Part shown: positions 14,348 through 22,463 of the stretch, piece after piece
Layout: each line of letters begins with the position of its first letter
How positions within the stretch are numbered: the stretch's first letter is position 1
DNA from: Microbacteriaceae bacterium UBA4731
GTDB lineage: Bacteria > Actinomycetota > Actinomycetes > Actinomycetales > Microbacteriaceae
Direction: 5' to 3'
Assembly: GCA_002404115.1 (NCBI GenBank)
Contig: DHJB01000001.1
Location: 1-30,169, forward strand
Length of the DNA stretch: 30,169 bases
The notes under the pieces: model-generated
Database searches by the model: none
Told to the model about the DNA's origin: nothing
Seen by the model: the letters and a program-made list of their open reading frames with translations, nothing else
Translations under genes and position numbers: made by a program

Positions 14348-14674
14348 TCAGCGCTTGAGGGCGCGGATGATGCGGGAGAGGGCGTGGCCGGCGACCCAGA
14401 TGAACGGGATCCCCACCGCGAGCAGCGAGATGACGTTGGGGTCGAACCGCACCGTGCCGCCCGTCTTGACGTAGGCGCCGATCGGAATCGATATTCCGCC
14501 GCCACCACCCCCAGCGCCCCCGGCTGACTCGCCGGCGTCGCCGCCGCCGAAGCCGTACTGCACGAGGGCGACCGGCACCAGGGTGATCCCTTCTACCTGG
14601 ATGGGATCGCCGTAGGCCGTCTTGACGCCGATCGAACCGGCGTTTTCTGCGAGTTTCAGCACGAGATTCGTCAT
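14348..14674 (-). CDS. GerW/YtfJ-family protein
   Basis: A 108-residue protein of the sporulation-protein YtfJ (GerW) family, which despite its name is common in non-sporulating actinobacteria and has no settled role there. Visible features are LVLKLAENAGSIGVKTAYGDPIQVEGITLVPVALVQYGFGGG in consecutive segments, a glycine-rich loop (GGAGGGGGG), PIGAYV, and a C-terminal hydrophobic stretch VISLLAVGIPFIWVAGHALSRII that is probably a membrane or peripheral helix. ATG 14674 is preferred because it lies six bases after TAGCCT; an in-frame GTG at 14680 directly touches that box. It follows dinB by 9 bases. Confidence 0.85.
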   Translation of the reverse strand: MTNLVLKLAENAGSIGVKTAYGDPIQVEGITLVPVALVQYGFGGGDAGESAGGAGGGGGGISIPIGAYVKTGGTVRFDPNVISLLAVGIPFIWVAGHALSRIIRALKR

Positions 14675-14680
14675 GGGCAC

Positions 14681-14686
14681 AGGCTA
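14681..14686 (-). promoter_or_regulatory. -10 box TAGCCT overlapping the dinB stop codon
   Basis: On the minus strand the dinB TAG stop (14686-14684) forms the first half of TAGCCT, followed by GTGCCC and then ATG 14674, so the gene may have its own leaderless start. Confidence 0.45.
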
Positions 14687-15904
14687 CCCCCTGTCCGGTT
14701 TGAGCAGGGAGGCAGGCTTCACGCTCCCCCGGCCGAAGCGCGCTGTCACCTGGTCGACGGCCCGTTCGGCGTCCCGCCAGTCGTCGTCGGGGTCCCAGAG
14801 CCCGAGGCCCAGGCCGTCGCCGTCCCCGAGCTGTTCCACCCGCACACCGATCAGGCGCACCCGGATGCCCGAGGCCGACAGCGTGGCGAAGGCGGCCGCG
14901 GCTTCCTCGTAGATGCGCCGGCCGACGTTCGTCGGCTCCTGCAGCGTGCGGGAGCGGGTGACCGTGCTGAAATCGGCGTAACGCAGCTTCAGCACGACGG
15001 TGCGGCCGACCAGGCCGGCGCCGCGCAGCCTGGCGGCCACGGCGTCGGACTGCCGCAGGAGTTCGCTGCGCAGGCGGGCGACATCCGTCACGTCATGCTC
15101 GAAGGTGACCTCGTGGCCGATGCTCTTCTCCTCGCGTTCGATGCTGACCTGGCGCGGGTCTCTTCCCCAGGTCAGGTCGTGCAGCCGCCGCCCCGACGCC
15201 TCGCCCAGCGTCCCCTGCAGCACGGCGAGCGGGGTGTTTGCGATGTCACCGATCCGGCTCAGGCCCAGGCGCAGCAGCGCCTGCTCCGTCGTCGCGCCGA
15301 CGCCCCAGAGCGCGCCGACGGGCAGCCGGTGCAGGAACGCGATCGTGTCCTCCGCCGGGATCACGAGCAGCCCGTTGGGTTTGGCCCGACCGGATGCGAG
15401 CTTGGCGACGAACTTTGTCGAGGCCGCGCCGACCGAGCACGTGAGCCCGGTCTCGGCTTCGACCCTTCGGCGGATCAGGGCGCCGATTTCCGCCGGCGAC
15501 CCGTGGATGCGCCTGGCGCCCGCGACGTCGAGGAACGCCTCGTCGATGCTGAGCGGCTCGACCAGCGGGGTCACATCATTGAAGATGCGCATGACCTGCT
15601 CCGAGTACTCCCGGTAGCGGCTCATGTGCGGTTCGAGCACGATCGCGTCCGGGCAGCGCCGGAGTGCGAGGGCCATCGGCATGGCCGAATTCACGCCGTA
15701 TTTGCGGGCGACGTAGTTCGCCGCGGTGACGACCGAACGGCCGGAGCGGTGGCCGACGATGACCGGTTTGTGGACGAGTTCCGGATGGTCGAGCAATTCG
15801 ACGGAGGCGAAGAACGCGTCCATGTCGACGTGGAGCACGGTGGCGGAGCTGTCGTCGACCGGTGTGGTCGTGACCTGCCGTCCGCTGCCGTCTTGCCTGC
15901 TCAT
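14684..15904 (-). CDS. dinB: DNA polymerase IV (Y-family, translesion)
   Basis: An error-prone Y-family DNA polymerase that extends past damaged template bases. The 406-residue protein has the catalytic carboxylates in HVDMDAFF (D27, D29 region) and SIDEAFLD (D121, E122), the finger motif YVARKYGV at 64-71, the helix-hairpin-helix region PVGALWGVGATTEQALLRLG, and a little-finger domain after about 240 (EREEKSIGHEVTFEHDV). There is no obvious C-terminal beta-clamp motif of classical QLxLF form; the end reads SLLKPDRG. ATG 15904 is preceded by TATCGT at seven bases. I see no LexA box with confidence, so damage induction is not shown. Confidence 0.96.
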   Translation of the reverse strand: MSRQDGSGRQVTTTPVDDSSATVLHVDMDAFFASVELLDHPELVHKPVIVGHRSGRSVVTAANYVARKYGVNSAMPMALALRRCPDAIVLEPHMSRYREYSEQVMRIFNDVTPLVEPLSIDEAFLDVAGARRIHGSPAEIGALIRRRVEAETGLTCSVGAASTKFVAKLASGRAKPNGLLVIPAEDTIAFLHRLPVGALWGVGATTEQALLRLGLSRIGDIANTPLAVLQGTLGEASGRRLHDLTWGRDPRQVSIEREEKSIGHEVTFEHDVTDVARLRSELLRQSDAVAARLRGAGLVGRTVVLKLRYADFSTVTRSRTLQEPTNVGRRIYEEAAAAFATLSASGIRVRLIGVRVEQLGDGDGLGLGLWDPDDDWRDAERAVDQVTARFGRGSVKPASLLKPDRG

Positions 15905-15911
15905 CAGCTCG

Positions 15912-15917
15912 ACGATA
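15912..15917 (-). promoter_or_regulatory. -10 box TATCGT of dinB
   Basis: On the minus strand TATCGT is followed by CGAGCTG and then the dinB ATG, another leaderless-type layout, though GAGCTG could act as a weak ribosome site. Confidence 0.4.
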
Positions 15918-15949
15918 ACCCATGCGACGGCCAGCTCAAGACCGGGATC

Positions 15950-16340
15950 TTAGCGCACGACCTTCTCGGACCCGGCGATCCGCTGGGCGATGTAGATCGG
16001 GATGATCGAAACGAGCACGAGCACCACGGCGACGACGTTGACCACGGGCGCCTGATTCGGCCGGAACAGGTTGTTCAGGATCCAGATCGGCAGCGTGGAC
16101 ATCCCGGCGCTGGCCGTGAAGGTGGTCACGATGATCTCGTCGAAACTGAGCGCGAACGCCAGCAGGCCGCCGGCGAACAGGGCCGACCGGAGCTGGGGGA
16201 AGGTGACCAGCCGGAACGTGGTCCACAGCCCGGCGCCGAGGTCGGCCGACGCCTCCTCGAAACTGGTGCCGAGGCGCCGCAGCCGAGCGATCACGTTGTT
16301 GAACACGGTGACGATGCAGAACGTGGCATGCGCGACGAGG
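15950..16340 (-). pseudogene. 3' remnant of a PotC-type ABC permease gene
   Basis: The frame encodes the last about 130 residues of a binding-protein-dependent transport permease of the spermidine/putrescine (PotC/YdcV) type. It reads [16 protein letters not shown], then the EAA loop [21 protein letters not shown] that contacts the ATPase, then [15 protein letters not shown] typical of Pot[10 protein letters not shown], and a final helix. The N-terminal about half (the first helices) is missing. In frame upstream, only a few junction-derived codons separate it from a TGA, so it is not fused to the ATPase fragment. A GTG at 16306 could start a 118-residue peptide, but this would not make a functional permease. 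Confidence 0.85.
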
Positions 16341-16461
16341 GGCCGAGCATCGAGAAGAACTCACCCTCGGCGATGTCGAGGTCCAGGTGGTCGACTGCGT
16401 TGACCGCGCCGAAGGTCTTGGTCAACCCGGTCAACCGGATGGCGGGACGCTCACCTGTCAC
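16336..16461 (-). pseudogene. 5' remnant of a PotA-type ABC ATPase gene
   Basis: GTG 16461, with AAGGAG upstream, opens a frame that is clearly the start of an ABC transporter ATPase: IRLTGLTKTFGAVNAVDHLD, then [15 protein letters not shown], which should continue GSGKTT. Instead it breaks exactly at the Walker A motif and continues, out of frame, into the permease remnant. The join lies at about 16336-16340, where both genes could share CCTCG or CTCG. The promoter and ribosome site remain, so a useless short peptide may still be made. Confidence 0.85.
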
Positions 16462-16490
16462 GGCCTGTCTCCTTGTTCGCTCTGAGGTAA

Positions 16491-16496
16491 ATCATA
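16491..16496 (-). promoter_or_regulatory. -10 box TATGAT of the collapsed ABC operon
   Basis: TATGAT on the minus strand lies 29 bases before GTG 16461, with AAGGAG between them, so the promoter of the lost operon seems still to be present. Confidence 0.45.
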
Positions 16497-16505
16497 TGGA
16501 AACAG

Positions 16506-16513
16506 ATGTACAT
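16506..16513. promoter_or_regulatory. candidate GntR/FadR-type operator ATGTACAT
   Basis: This 8-base palindrome with the GT-AC core usual for GntR-family operators lies between the ABC remnant and the divergent regulator gene. It is probably the site of autoregulation and of control of the former ABC operon. Confidence 0.35.
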
Positions 16514-16564
16514 GAACAGGCTGCGGATGTTACGGTCGTGTCACAACTCAGGAAAGAGCCATCC

Positions 16565-17326
16565 ATGCCGCAGTCCATTCGCTCCGGAACGGTGGCGCGC
16601 GCCGCCGTGTTCGCGCCTCTGGAGGTCGCGGGTCGGGCCGTGCTGGTCACGCAGCGACTCACGGATGCGATCGTACTCGGGGTGCTGCGCGACGGGGAGC
16701 GCCTGCCCAGTGAATCCGTGCTGGCCCGGCAACTGGGCGTGGCGATCGTGACCGCTCGCGAGGCGCTCGAGACGTTGCGGGGCAAGGGCCTGGTGGAGAC
16801 GAAGCGCGGCCGCGACGGGGGAAGCTTCGTCACCTTCGCCGCGGGCGGGCACGGTCGCCTGCAGGACGAACGGCTCCTCGGGCTGTCCCGAGTGCAGCTG
16901 CGGGACATGGGCGTGCACTACTCCGCCATCTCCGGGATGGCGGCCGAGCTCGCCGCCGACCGGGCCAGCAAAGAGGACGTCCAGAACCTGCGGCGCATCG
17001 TGGAGGCGATCGACACAGCGAGCGAGGGCGCGTCGCGCCGCGGGCAGGGAACCTTCAGGCTCGAAGTCTCGGCCCTGAGCCAGTCGGCCCGTCTCGTCAG
17101 GGAGGAACTTCGGCTCCAGGCCGAGTTCGGCCCCTTGCTGTGGCTGTGCCTGCGCACGCCGGAGTATCGCGACCGGTGCCATGTGGTGCAGCGGGGCATC
17201 GTCGATGCGATTGCTGCCCAGGACGGGCAGGCGGCGCGAAGCCTCACGGTGCGCCAGGTGGCCGACGCGATCGACTGGCTGATCGAGGCCAAGACGAACC
17301 TGGAACGGCCGGAAAGAAACGAGTGA
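16565..17326 (+). CDS. FadR/GntR-family transcriptional regulator (FCD domain)
   Basis: A 253-residue DNA-binding regulator. The N-terminal winged helix (about 28-95) reads RLTDAIVLGVLRDGERLPSESVLARQLGVAIVTAREALETLRGKGLVETKRGRDGGSFV in successive segments, the classic GntR pattern. The C-terminal helical domain fits the FCD ligand-binding class, although its metal-ligand His residues are not obvious. Its divergence from a polyamine-type ABC operon suggests it regulated that uptake. ATG 16565 has AGGAAAG at good spacing; an upstream in-frame ATG at 16495 with GAGG before it is possible and would add 23 residues. The cache-domain gene starts 4 bases after its stop, so they form one operon. Confidence 0.88.
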   Translation: MPQSIRSGTVARAAVFAPLEVAGRAVLVTQRLTDAIVLGVLRDGERLPSESVLARQLGVAIVTAREALETLRGKGLVETKRGRDGGSFVTFAAGGHGRLQDERLLGLSRVQLRDMGVHYSAISGMAAELAADRASKEDVQNLRRIVEAIDTASEGASRRGQGTFRLEVSALSQSARLVREELRLQAEFGPLLWLCLRTPEYRDRCHVVQRGIVDAIAAQDGQAARSLTVRQVADAIDWLIEAKTNLERPERNE

Positions 17327-17330
17327 ACAT

Positions 17331-17951
17331 ATGGACTCCCTGACCCGCACATCGATCGACGATTGCGTGGCCGCCGTCAGCGGCCTGTTCGACGCGGTCT
17401 TCGCACGCATCGAGGACTGGCGAACCGCGATCGAGGAGTACGTGGCCGACCAGGACGGGATCGTGTCGCGTGCCGGGCTCGACGCACTCATCGAGGAGAT
17501 CCTGATGCGGGAGTTCGCGAGCGAACACGGCTCCGTCATCGGCGCCGGGTTCGTCTCGGCCCCCGGCTTCATCACCGACGCCGAATGGCACCTGGCATGG
17601 TGGCCTGGCGGCCTGAACACGTTCGGGATGGGCTCGGCCGCCCCGCGCATCCGTCGCCTCGATGCCATCGAGGACCCGACTGACGAGAGCTTCCGCGACT
17701 ACACGACGCTCGAATGGTGGCGGGTGCCGCTGGCCAGCGGGCGCCGGCACATCACCGGGCCGTACGTCGATTACCTCTGCACCGACGACTACACCCTCAC
17801 CCTGACGGCGCCCGTGTATCGGGGCGACGAGATGATCGGGGTGGTCGGTGCCGACCTCTACGTCGCCGACGTTGAGCGCGCGCTGCTTCCCCGCCTGGCC
17901 CTCGTCGTCGCACCGCCGCCCTCCGCGAAAACGCAGTTGTGCACGTTATGA
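17331..17951 (+). CDS. cache-domain sensor-like protein, probably C-terminally truncated
   Basis: A 206-residue protein with no signal or membrane helix, resembling a PDC/cache ligand-sensing domain. The core is FRDYTTLEWWRVPLASGRRHITGPYVDYLCTDDYTLTLTAPVYRGDEMIGVVGADLYVADVE, read over several segments, which matches the sheet and ligand loop of cache folds. Such proteins accompany FadR-type regulators of polyamine or amine uptake in related bacteria (from memory, not checked). The last residues SAKTQLCTL and the TGA are encoded by a hairpin repeat (17921-17990), and sequence then runs straight into the next gene, so the original tail was likely lost or replaced. A partner for the regulator is inferred. 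Confidence 0.75.
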   Translation: MDSLTRTSIDDCVAAVSGLFDAVFARIEDWRTAIEEYVADQDGIVSRAGLDALIEEILMREFASEHGSVIGAGFVSAPGFITDAEWHLAWWPGGLNTFGMGSAAPRIRRLDAIEDPTDESFRDYTTLEWWRVPLASGRRHITGPYVDYLCTDDYTLTLTAPVYRGDEMIGVVGADLYVADVERALLPRLALVVAPPPSAKTQLCTL

Positions 17952-17990
17952 GCGCCTCTTAGCGACCACAACTGCAGTTTCGCGGAAGGG
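17921..17990. repeat. hairpin repeat, copy A (imperfect)
   Basis: Left arm 17923-17941 and right arm 17967-17985 pair at 17 of 19 positions (mismatches where the left arm reads AACGC instead of ACTGC). The 27 bases 17964-17990 are identical, in opposite orientation, to 27713-27739 in copy B. The left arm overlaps the 3' end of the cache-domain gene and supplies its stop. It may also terminate transcription between convergent genes. Confidence 0.8.
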
Positions 17991-18012
17991 ATGGGATGCG
18001 GAAGCGGAAGCG

Positions 18013-19116
18013 CTAGCCGATCGACGTGCCGAAGAGGAGGCCGAGGGCGTAGGTGACACCGGCGGCCCCGAGACCGATCAGCAGCTGTCGAAGGGCGCGC
18101 CGCAACGGCGGTGCGCCGGAGAGCAGACCGACGATGGCTCCAGTGACGAGCAGGGCCAGCCCGACGAGCACGGAGGCCACGATGATGGCCGTGGTTCCGC
18201 CGAGCCCGAACAGGTAAGGCAGCACGGGCAGAAGTGCCCCGGAGGCGAAGAAGCAGAAGCTCGAGATCGCGGCGCCCCAGCCGGTACCGACGGCCTCGTG
18301 TTCGTCGACGACGGGGCCGACGGGCGCGGCGGACATGTCGACAGGACCCGTCGCCAGGGCCACAGTGCGCAGCACCTCTCGTGCGTGGATCTCGGCCTTC
18401 CCAGGGGACATCCCCTGGGCCCGGTAGACCAGGGTCAGTTCATTCGCCGCGAGGTCCAGGTGCGAGAGCACGCTCTTCTTGGTCGGATTCGGGGTGGACG
18501 CCTCGAGCAGCTCGCGCTGCGAGCGCACCGACACGTATTCGCCGGCGCCCATGGACAGGGCCCCGGCCAGGAGGCCGGCGATGCCCGTGAACAGGATCGT
18601 TCCGCCGCTCACCCCGGTTGCTCCAATTCCCAGGACCAGCGCGAGGTTGCTCACCAGCCCGTCGTTGACACCGAAAACCGCGGCGCGGAAGGTGCCGGAG
18701 AGCCTTTGGCGGCCGCGGGCGGCGAGACCACGCACGACCTCCTCGTGGATGCGCTCGTCGGCGGCCATCGCATCGGTGGCATCATCGTCGCCGTCGTATG
18801 GAGAACGCGCTTCCGCCCGCTGCGCAAGGGCCAGCACGAAGACGCCACCGAACCGGCGCGCTAAAAACCCCAGGAAACGGGTGCGAAACGCGCCTGGCCT
18901 GGGCGCCCCGGCCAGGTCGCCGAGCATCTCGCGCCAGTGCGCCTCGTGGCGCCCCTCAGCCTCGGCGAGGGCGAGCAGGATCTCCCGCTCCTCGCCGGAG
19001 CGGCGCCCGGCCAGGTCGCGGTAGACCGCGGCCTCCGCCTGCTCGTCGGCGAGGTACCGCCGCCACCGACGAATGTCCGCTTCGCTGGGCCCCAGGCCAG
19101 CGTTCATCCGCTTCAC
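18013..19116 (-). CDS. VIT1/CCC1-family transporter with N-terminal ferritin-like domain (MbfA-like)
   Basis: A 367-residue membrane protein joining a rubrerythrin/ferritin-like helical domain (about 10-140) to a VIT1/CCC1 transporter. MbfA proteins of this build export iron and protect against peroxide stress. The ferritin part shows ExxH-type metal sites in EQAEAAVYRDLA, AEAEGRHEAHW and DERIHEEVV. The transporter part begins FRAAVFGVNDGLVSNLALVLG, with GALSMGAGEYVSVRSQRELL and three later helices. GTG 19116 overlaps the stop of the 97-residue gene (GTGA); ATG 19107 is an equally possible start. It is convergent with the cache-domain gene and last in the gat cluster. Confidence 0.92.
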   Translation of the reverse strand: MKRMNAGLGPSEADIRRWRRYLADEQAEAAVYRDLAGRRSGEEREILLALAEAEGRHEAHWREMLGDLAGAPRPGAFRTRFLGFLARRFGGVFVLALAQRAEARSPYDGDDDATDAMAADERIHEEVVRGLAARGRQRLSGTFRAAVFGVNDGLVSNLALVLGIGATGVSGGTILFTGIAGLLAGALSMGAGEYVSVRSQRELLEASTPNPTKKSVLSHLDLAANELTLVYRAQGMSPGKAEIHAREVLRTVALATGPVDMSAAPVGPVVDEHEAVGTGWGAAISSFCFFASGALLPVLPYLFGLGGTTAIIVASVLVGLALLVTGAIVGLLSGAPPLRRALRQLLIGLGAAGVTYALGLLFGTSIG

Positions 19117-19406
19117 GCCTCTGGTGCCGCTTCGAGGGAACTCTGCGCCACGAGCGCCGAATCGTGCGGGCCGGACCCGTCGAGGCCGTGGAACGGCTCG
19201 TCGAACCGCACCTCCCAGACGGCTTCTCGGACGGCGGTCGGCGCGTACAGCGCGGCTCCGCTGAGCTCGCCGGGCGCCACGATCACGCCGATCGGGTCTT
19301 CGACCGTCGACTCAGGGTGCCGGCTCCGGTCGAGCCGCACGACAACCTGCACGCCGACGCCGAAGGGGCCGCCGTCGTGCTCCGCCGGCTCGCGTCTCTT
19401 CCACAT
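19113..19406 (-). CDS. hypothetical protein (97 aa) between gatB and the iron transporter gene
   Basis: A 97-residue soluble protein of unknown family. The N-terminus MWKRREPAEHDGG is basic. A central VVVRLDRSRHPESTVEDPIGVIVAPGELSGAALYA region, in consecutive segments, suggests a small beta-rich fold, and the end is acidic and low in complexity. It begins two bases after the gatB stop and its stop overlaps the next start by four bases, which argues for translational coupling and for a real gene. Nothing suggests a role in the amidotransferase. Confidence 0.7.
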   Translation of the reverse strand: MWKRREPAEHDGGPFGVGVQVVVRLDRSRHPESTVEDPIGVIVAPGELSGAALYAPTAVREAVWEVRFDEPFHGLDGSGPHDSALVAQSSLEAAPEA

Positions 19407-19408
19407 GG

Positions 19409-20914
19409 TTATTCGGCCGTCCCTGCGCGTTCGAGCACGAGTTCGCGCACACGGGCGGCGTCGGCCTGGCCCCTCATCGCCTTCATCACGGCTCCGATGA
19501 CAGCGCCGGCGGCCTGCACCTTCCCGTCGCGGATCTTCGCGAGCACGTCCGGTTGCGCGGAGAGTGCCTCGTCGATGGCCGCGATCAGCGCGCCGTCGTC
19601 GGACACGACCGCGAGGCCGCGTGACGCCACGACCTCGGCGGGAGTTCCCTCGCCGGCGATGACGCCCTCGAGCACCTGGCGGGCCAGGCGGTCGGTGAGC
19701 GTTCCGGCGTCAATCAGTTCGATCAGCGCGGCAACCTGCGCCGGCTGCACGAGCGTGTCGGCGGCCACCCCTGCGGCGTTGGCGAGGCGGGCCACCTCGC
19801 CGGTCCACCACTTGCGGGCGGGCTGGGCGTCCGCTCCCGCGGCGATGGTCGCCTCGACGGCGTCGAGGAGGTCGGAGTTGACGACATCCTGGAACTCGAG
19901 GTTGGCGAAGCCCCAGGCCGCCTGCAGGCGCTTCCGGCGGGCGGCGGGCGGCTCCGGCAGGGTTGCCCGGAGCTCTTCGACCCAGGCGCGGGACGGCGCA
20001 ACCGGCACCAGGTCGGGCTCGGGGAAGTAGCGGTAGTCGTCCGCATCCGACTTGGGGCGGCCGGCCGAGGTACGCCCGGTGTCCTCGTGCCAGTGCCTGG
20101 TCTCCTGGGTGATCGTTCCACCGGCGGAGAGCAGCGCGGCCTGGCGCTGGATTTCATAACGCACGGCCCGCTCGACCGAGCGCAGCGAGTTGACGTTCTT
20201 CGTTTCGGTGCGCGTGCCCAGCACCTTCGAGCCGCGCGGCCGGAGGGAGACGTTGGCGTCGCAGCGCACATTTCCTTCTTCCATGCGCGCGTTGGAGACT
20301 CCGAGGGCCTTGACGATCTCGCGGATGGCAGCCACGTAGGTCTTGCCGATCTCGGGGGCGTCTGCCTCCCCTCCCTCGATCAGGCGGGTGACGATCTCCA
20401 CGAGCGGCACGCCGCCGCGGTTGTAGTCGACGAGCGAGTAGTCGGCGCCCTGGATGCGGCCGGTCGCGCCGCCCTTGTGGGTGAGCTTGCCGGCGTCATC
20501 CTCCATGTGCGCGCGTTCGATGTCGACGGTGATCTGACGGCCGCTCTCGAGTTCGATCGTCAGGGATCCGTCGAACGCGATCGGCTCGTCGTACTGGGAC
20601 GTCTGGAAGTTCTTCGCCGTGTCGGGGTAGAAGTAGTTCTTGCGGGCGAACCGGGAGTTCTCGGCGATCTCGCAGCCCAGGGCGAGGCCCAGGCGGATGC
20701 TCGACTCGATGGCCTTCTTGTTCACCTGCGGCAGGCCGCCGGGAAGCCCGAGGCAGGTCGGGCAGGTGTTCGTGTTCGCGCCCTGGCCAAACTCGTTGGC
20801 GCAGCCGCAGAACATCTTCGTTTTCGTGTTGAGTTCGACGTGCACCTCGAAGCCGAGCACCGGCTCGTACAGTTCGAGGGCCTTGTCGAAGTCCATCAGA
20901 TCGGCCTTCTTCAT
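19409..20914 (-). CDS. gatB: Asp/Glu-tRNA amidotransferase subunit B
   Basis: GatB of the GatCAB complex, which converts Glu-tRNA(Gln) and/or Asp-tRNA(Asn) to the amidated forms in bacteria lacking the direct synthetases. At 501 residues it has full family length. The catalytic GatB fold begins [23 protein letters not shown], followed by [11 protein letters not shown] with the zinc-binding Cys, [34 protein letters not shown]-like [13 protein letters not shown], and [13 protein letters not shown]. The C-terminal Yqey-like tail ends [20 protein letters not shown]. Its ATG shares one base with the gatA stop (TGATG), which indicates coupled translation. A possible alternative start is the Met at position 7. 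Confidence 0.98.
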   Translation of the reverse strand: MKKADLMDFDKALELYEPVLGFEVHVELNTKTKMFCGCANEFGQGANTNTCPTCLGLPGGLPQVNKKAIESSIRLGLALGCEIAENSRFARKNYFYPDTAKNFQTSQYDEPIAFDGSLTIELESGRQITVDIERAHMEDDAGKLTHKGGATGRIQGADYSLVDYNRGGVPLVEIVTRLIEGGEADAPEIGKTYVAAIREIVKALGVSNARMEEGNVRCDANVSLRPRGSKVLGTRTETKNVNSLRSVERAVRYEIQRQAALLSAGGTITQETRHWHEDTGRTSAGRPKSDADDYRYFPEPDLVPVAPSRAWVEELRATLPEPPAARRKRLQAAWGFANLEFQDVVNSDLLDAVEATIAAGADAQPARKWWTGEVARLANAAGVAADTLVQPAQVAALIELIDAGTLTDRLARQVLEGVIAGEGTPAEVVASRGLAVVSDDGALIAAIDEALSAQPDVLAKIRDGKVQAAGAVIGAVMKAMRGQADAARVRELVLERAGTAE

Positions 20915-22461
20915 CAGAGCACTCCCTCTTCGCTGGCGAACATTTCGGTGGCCGTCAGCGACGGCGCCTGGCTGAGCAGGGTGTGACCCCAGCGGGCCTC
21001 GAGCAGCTGCTCGACGGCGGCGCCGAAGGTGTACAGGCGGGCATCTTCCCTGGCTGGGGCCATGACCTGCAGGCCCACCGGCAGCCCGTCTTCCGGCGCG
21101 AGCCCGATCGGGAGGCTCATTCCGGGGACGCCGGCCAGGTTCGCCGGGATGGTCGTGATGTCGTTGAGGTACATGGCCATCGGGTCGGCGAGCTTCTCGC
21201 CGAACTTGAACGCGGTGGTGGGCGCGCTCGGCGACACGAGCACGTCGACCTTGTCGAATGCCGCCGCGAAGTCGCGCTGGATGAGCGTGCGCACCTTTTG
21301 GGCGCTGCCGTAATACGCGTCGTAGTAGCCGGCGCTGAGGGCATAGGTGCCGAGGATGATGCGTCGCTTGACCTCAGGGCCGAAACCGGCGTCGCGCGTT
21401 GCGGCCATCACCCGCTCGCTGGTGAGCGGACCGTCGACCGGGTTGACCCGGATGCCGAACCGTACAGAGTCGAAGCGCGCCAGGTTACTGGAGGCCTCGG
21501 CGGGCAGGATCAGGTAGTACGCGGCGACCGCGTACTCGAAGTTCGGGGCGTTCACCACGGTGATCTCGGCGCCCGCGGCGGAGAGCAGAGCCAGGGTCTC
21601 GTCGAAGCGCTGCTTGACGCCGGCCTGGAATCCTTCCCCGGCCAGTTCCTTGATCACGCCGACGCGGACGCCCTTGAGCGCCCCATCGGCCAGGCCGGCG
21701 CGGGCTGCTGCCGCCATGGACGGCCAGGTGTCGGTGAGGGACGTCGAGTCGAGCGGGTCGTGGCCGCCGATCACATCGTGCAGGAGCGCGGCGTCGAGGA
21801 CCGTCCTGGACACCGGGCCGACCTGGTCGAGCGAGGAGGCGAGCGCGATGGCGCCGTAGCGCGAGACACCGCCGTAGGTGGGCTTGACTCCGACCGAGCC
21901 GGTGACGGCGGCCGGCTGGCGGATCGATCCGCCGGTGTCGCTGCCGAGTGCCAGCGGCGCCTCGAAGGCGCTGACCGCGGCGGCCGAGCCGCCACCGGAG
22001 CCGCCGGGGATCCGGTCGCGGTCCCACGGGTTGCGGGTCGGGCCGTAGGCGGAGTGCTCGGTGGACGAGCCCATCGCGAACTCGTCCATGTTGGTCTTGC
22101 CCAGCGGGATCAGGTCAGCGTCGCGGAGCCGCTTCACGACGGTGGCGTCGTAGGGCGGGATCCAGCCCTCGAGGATTTTCGAGCCGGCCGTGGACGGCAT
22201 GTCCTTGGTGGCGAGCACGTCCTTGATGGCGATAGGGACACCCGCGAGGGTTCCCAGCGTGTCGCCGGCGGCGCGGCGGGCGTCGACCTGCGCGGCCGTG
22301 GCCAGCGCGGCATCCCGGGAGACGTGGAGGAAGGCGTGCAGGTCGGTGTCGACGGCCGCGATGTGATCGAGATGCGCGCGGGTGACCTCGACGGAGCTGA
22401 CCGAACGATCGGCGAGCAGGCCGGCGAGCGTCGCCGCTGAGAGCTTGATGAGATCGGTCAT
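20914..22461 (-). CDS. gatA: Asp/Glu-tRNA amidotransferase subunit A
   Basis: The glutaminase subunit that releases ammonia from glutamine for GatB. It is a 515-residue amidase-signature protein. The Ser-Ser-Lys triad is visible as K80 (in PIAIKDV), S155 (in [13 protein letters not shown]) and S179 (in [13 protein letters not shown]). [13 protein letters not shown] and [11 protein letters not shown] are typical GatA segments. ATG 22461 is chosen because GGAGGT lies exactly six bases upstream; the in-frame GTG at 22467 would sit on the ribosome site. The gatC stop TGA at 22466-22464 lies between, so gatC and gatA are nearly abutting. Confidence 0.98.
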   Translation of the reverse strand: MTDLIKLSAATLAGLLADRSVSSVEVTRAHLDHIAAVDTDLHAFLHVSRDAALATAAQVDARRAAGDTLGTLAGVPIAIKDVLATKDMPSTAGSKILEGWIPPYDATVVKRLRDADLIPLGKTNMDEFAMGSSTEHSAYGPTRNPWDRDRIPGGSGGGSAAAVSAFEAPLALGSDTGGSIRQPAAVTGSVGVKPTYGGVSRYGAIALASSLDQVGPVSRTVLDAALLHDVIGGHDPLDSTSLTDTWPSMAAAARAGLADGALKGVRVGVIKELAGEGFQAGVKQRFDETLALLSAAGAEITVVNAPNFEYAVAAYYLILPAEASSNLARFDSVRFGIRVNPVDGPLTSERVMAATRDAGFGPEVKRRIILGTYALSAGYYDAYYGSAQKVRTLIQRDFAAAFDKVDVLVSPSAPTTAFKFGEKLADPMAMYLNDITTIPANLAGVPGMSLPIGLAPEDGLPVGLQVMAPAREDARLYTFGAAVEQLLEARWGHTLLSQAPSLTATEMFASEEGVL

Positions 22462-22463
22462 GG

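Noticed and set aside
15095..16564. A long open frame leading into the FadR-type regulator, giving a 743-residue protein
   Set aside because: The upstream part is antisense to dinB and to the ABC remnant. The regulator has its own start with AGGAAAG at 16565.
20983..22440. A 485-codon plus-strand frame opposite gatA
   Set aside because: It is a shadow of gatA, with compositionally biased protein and no ribosome site.
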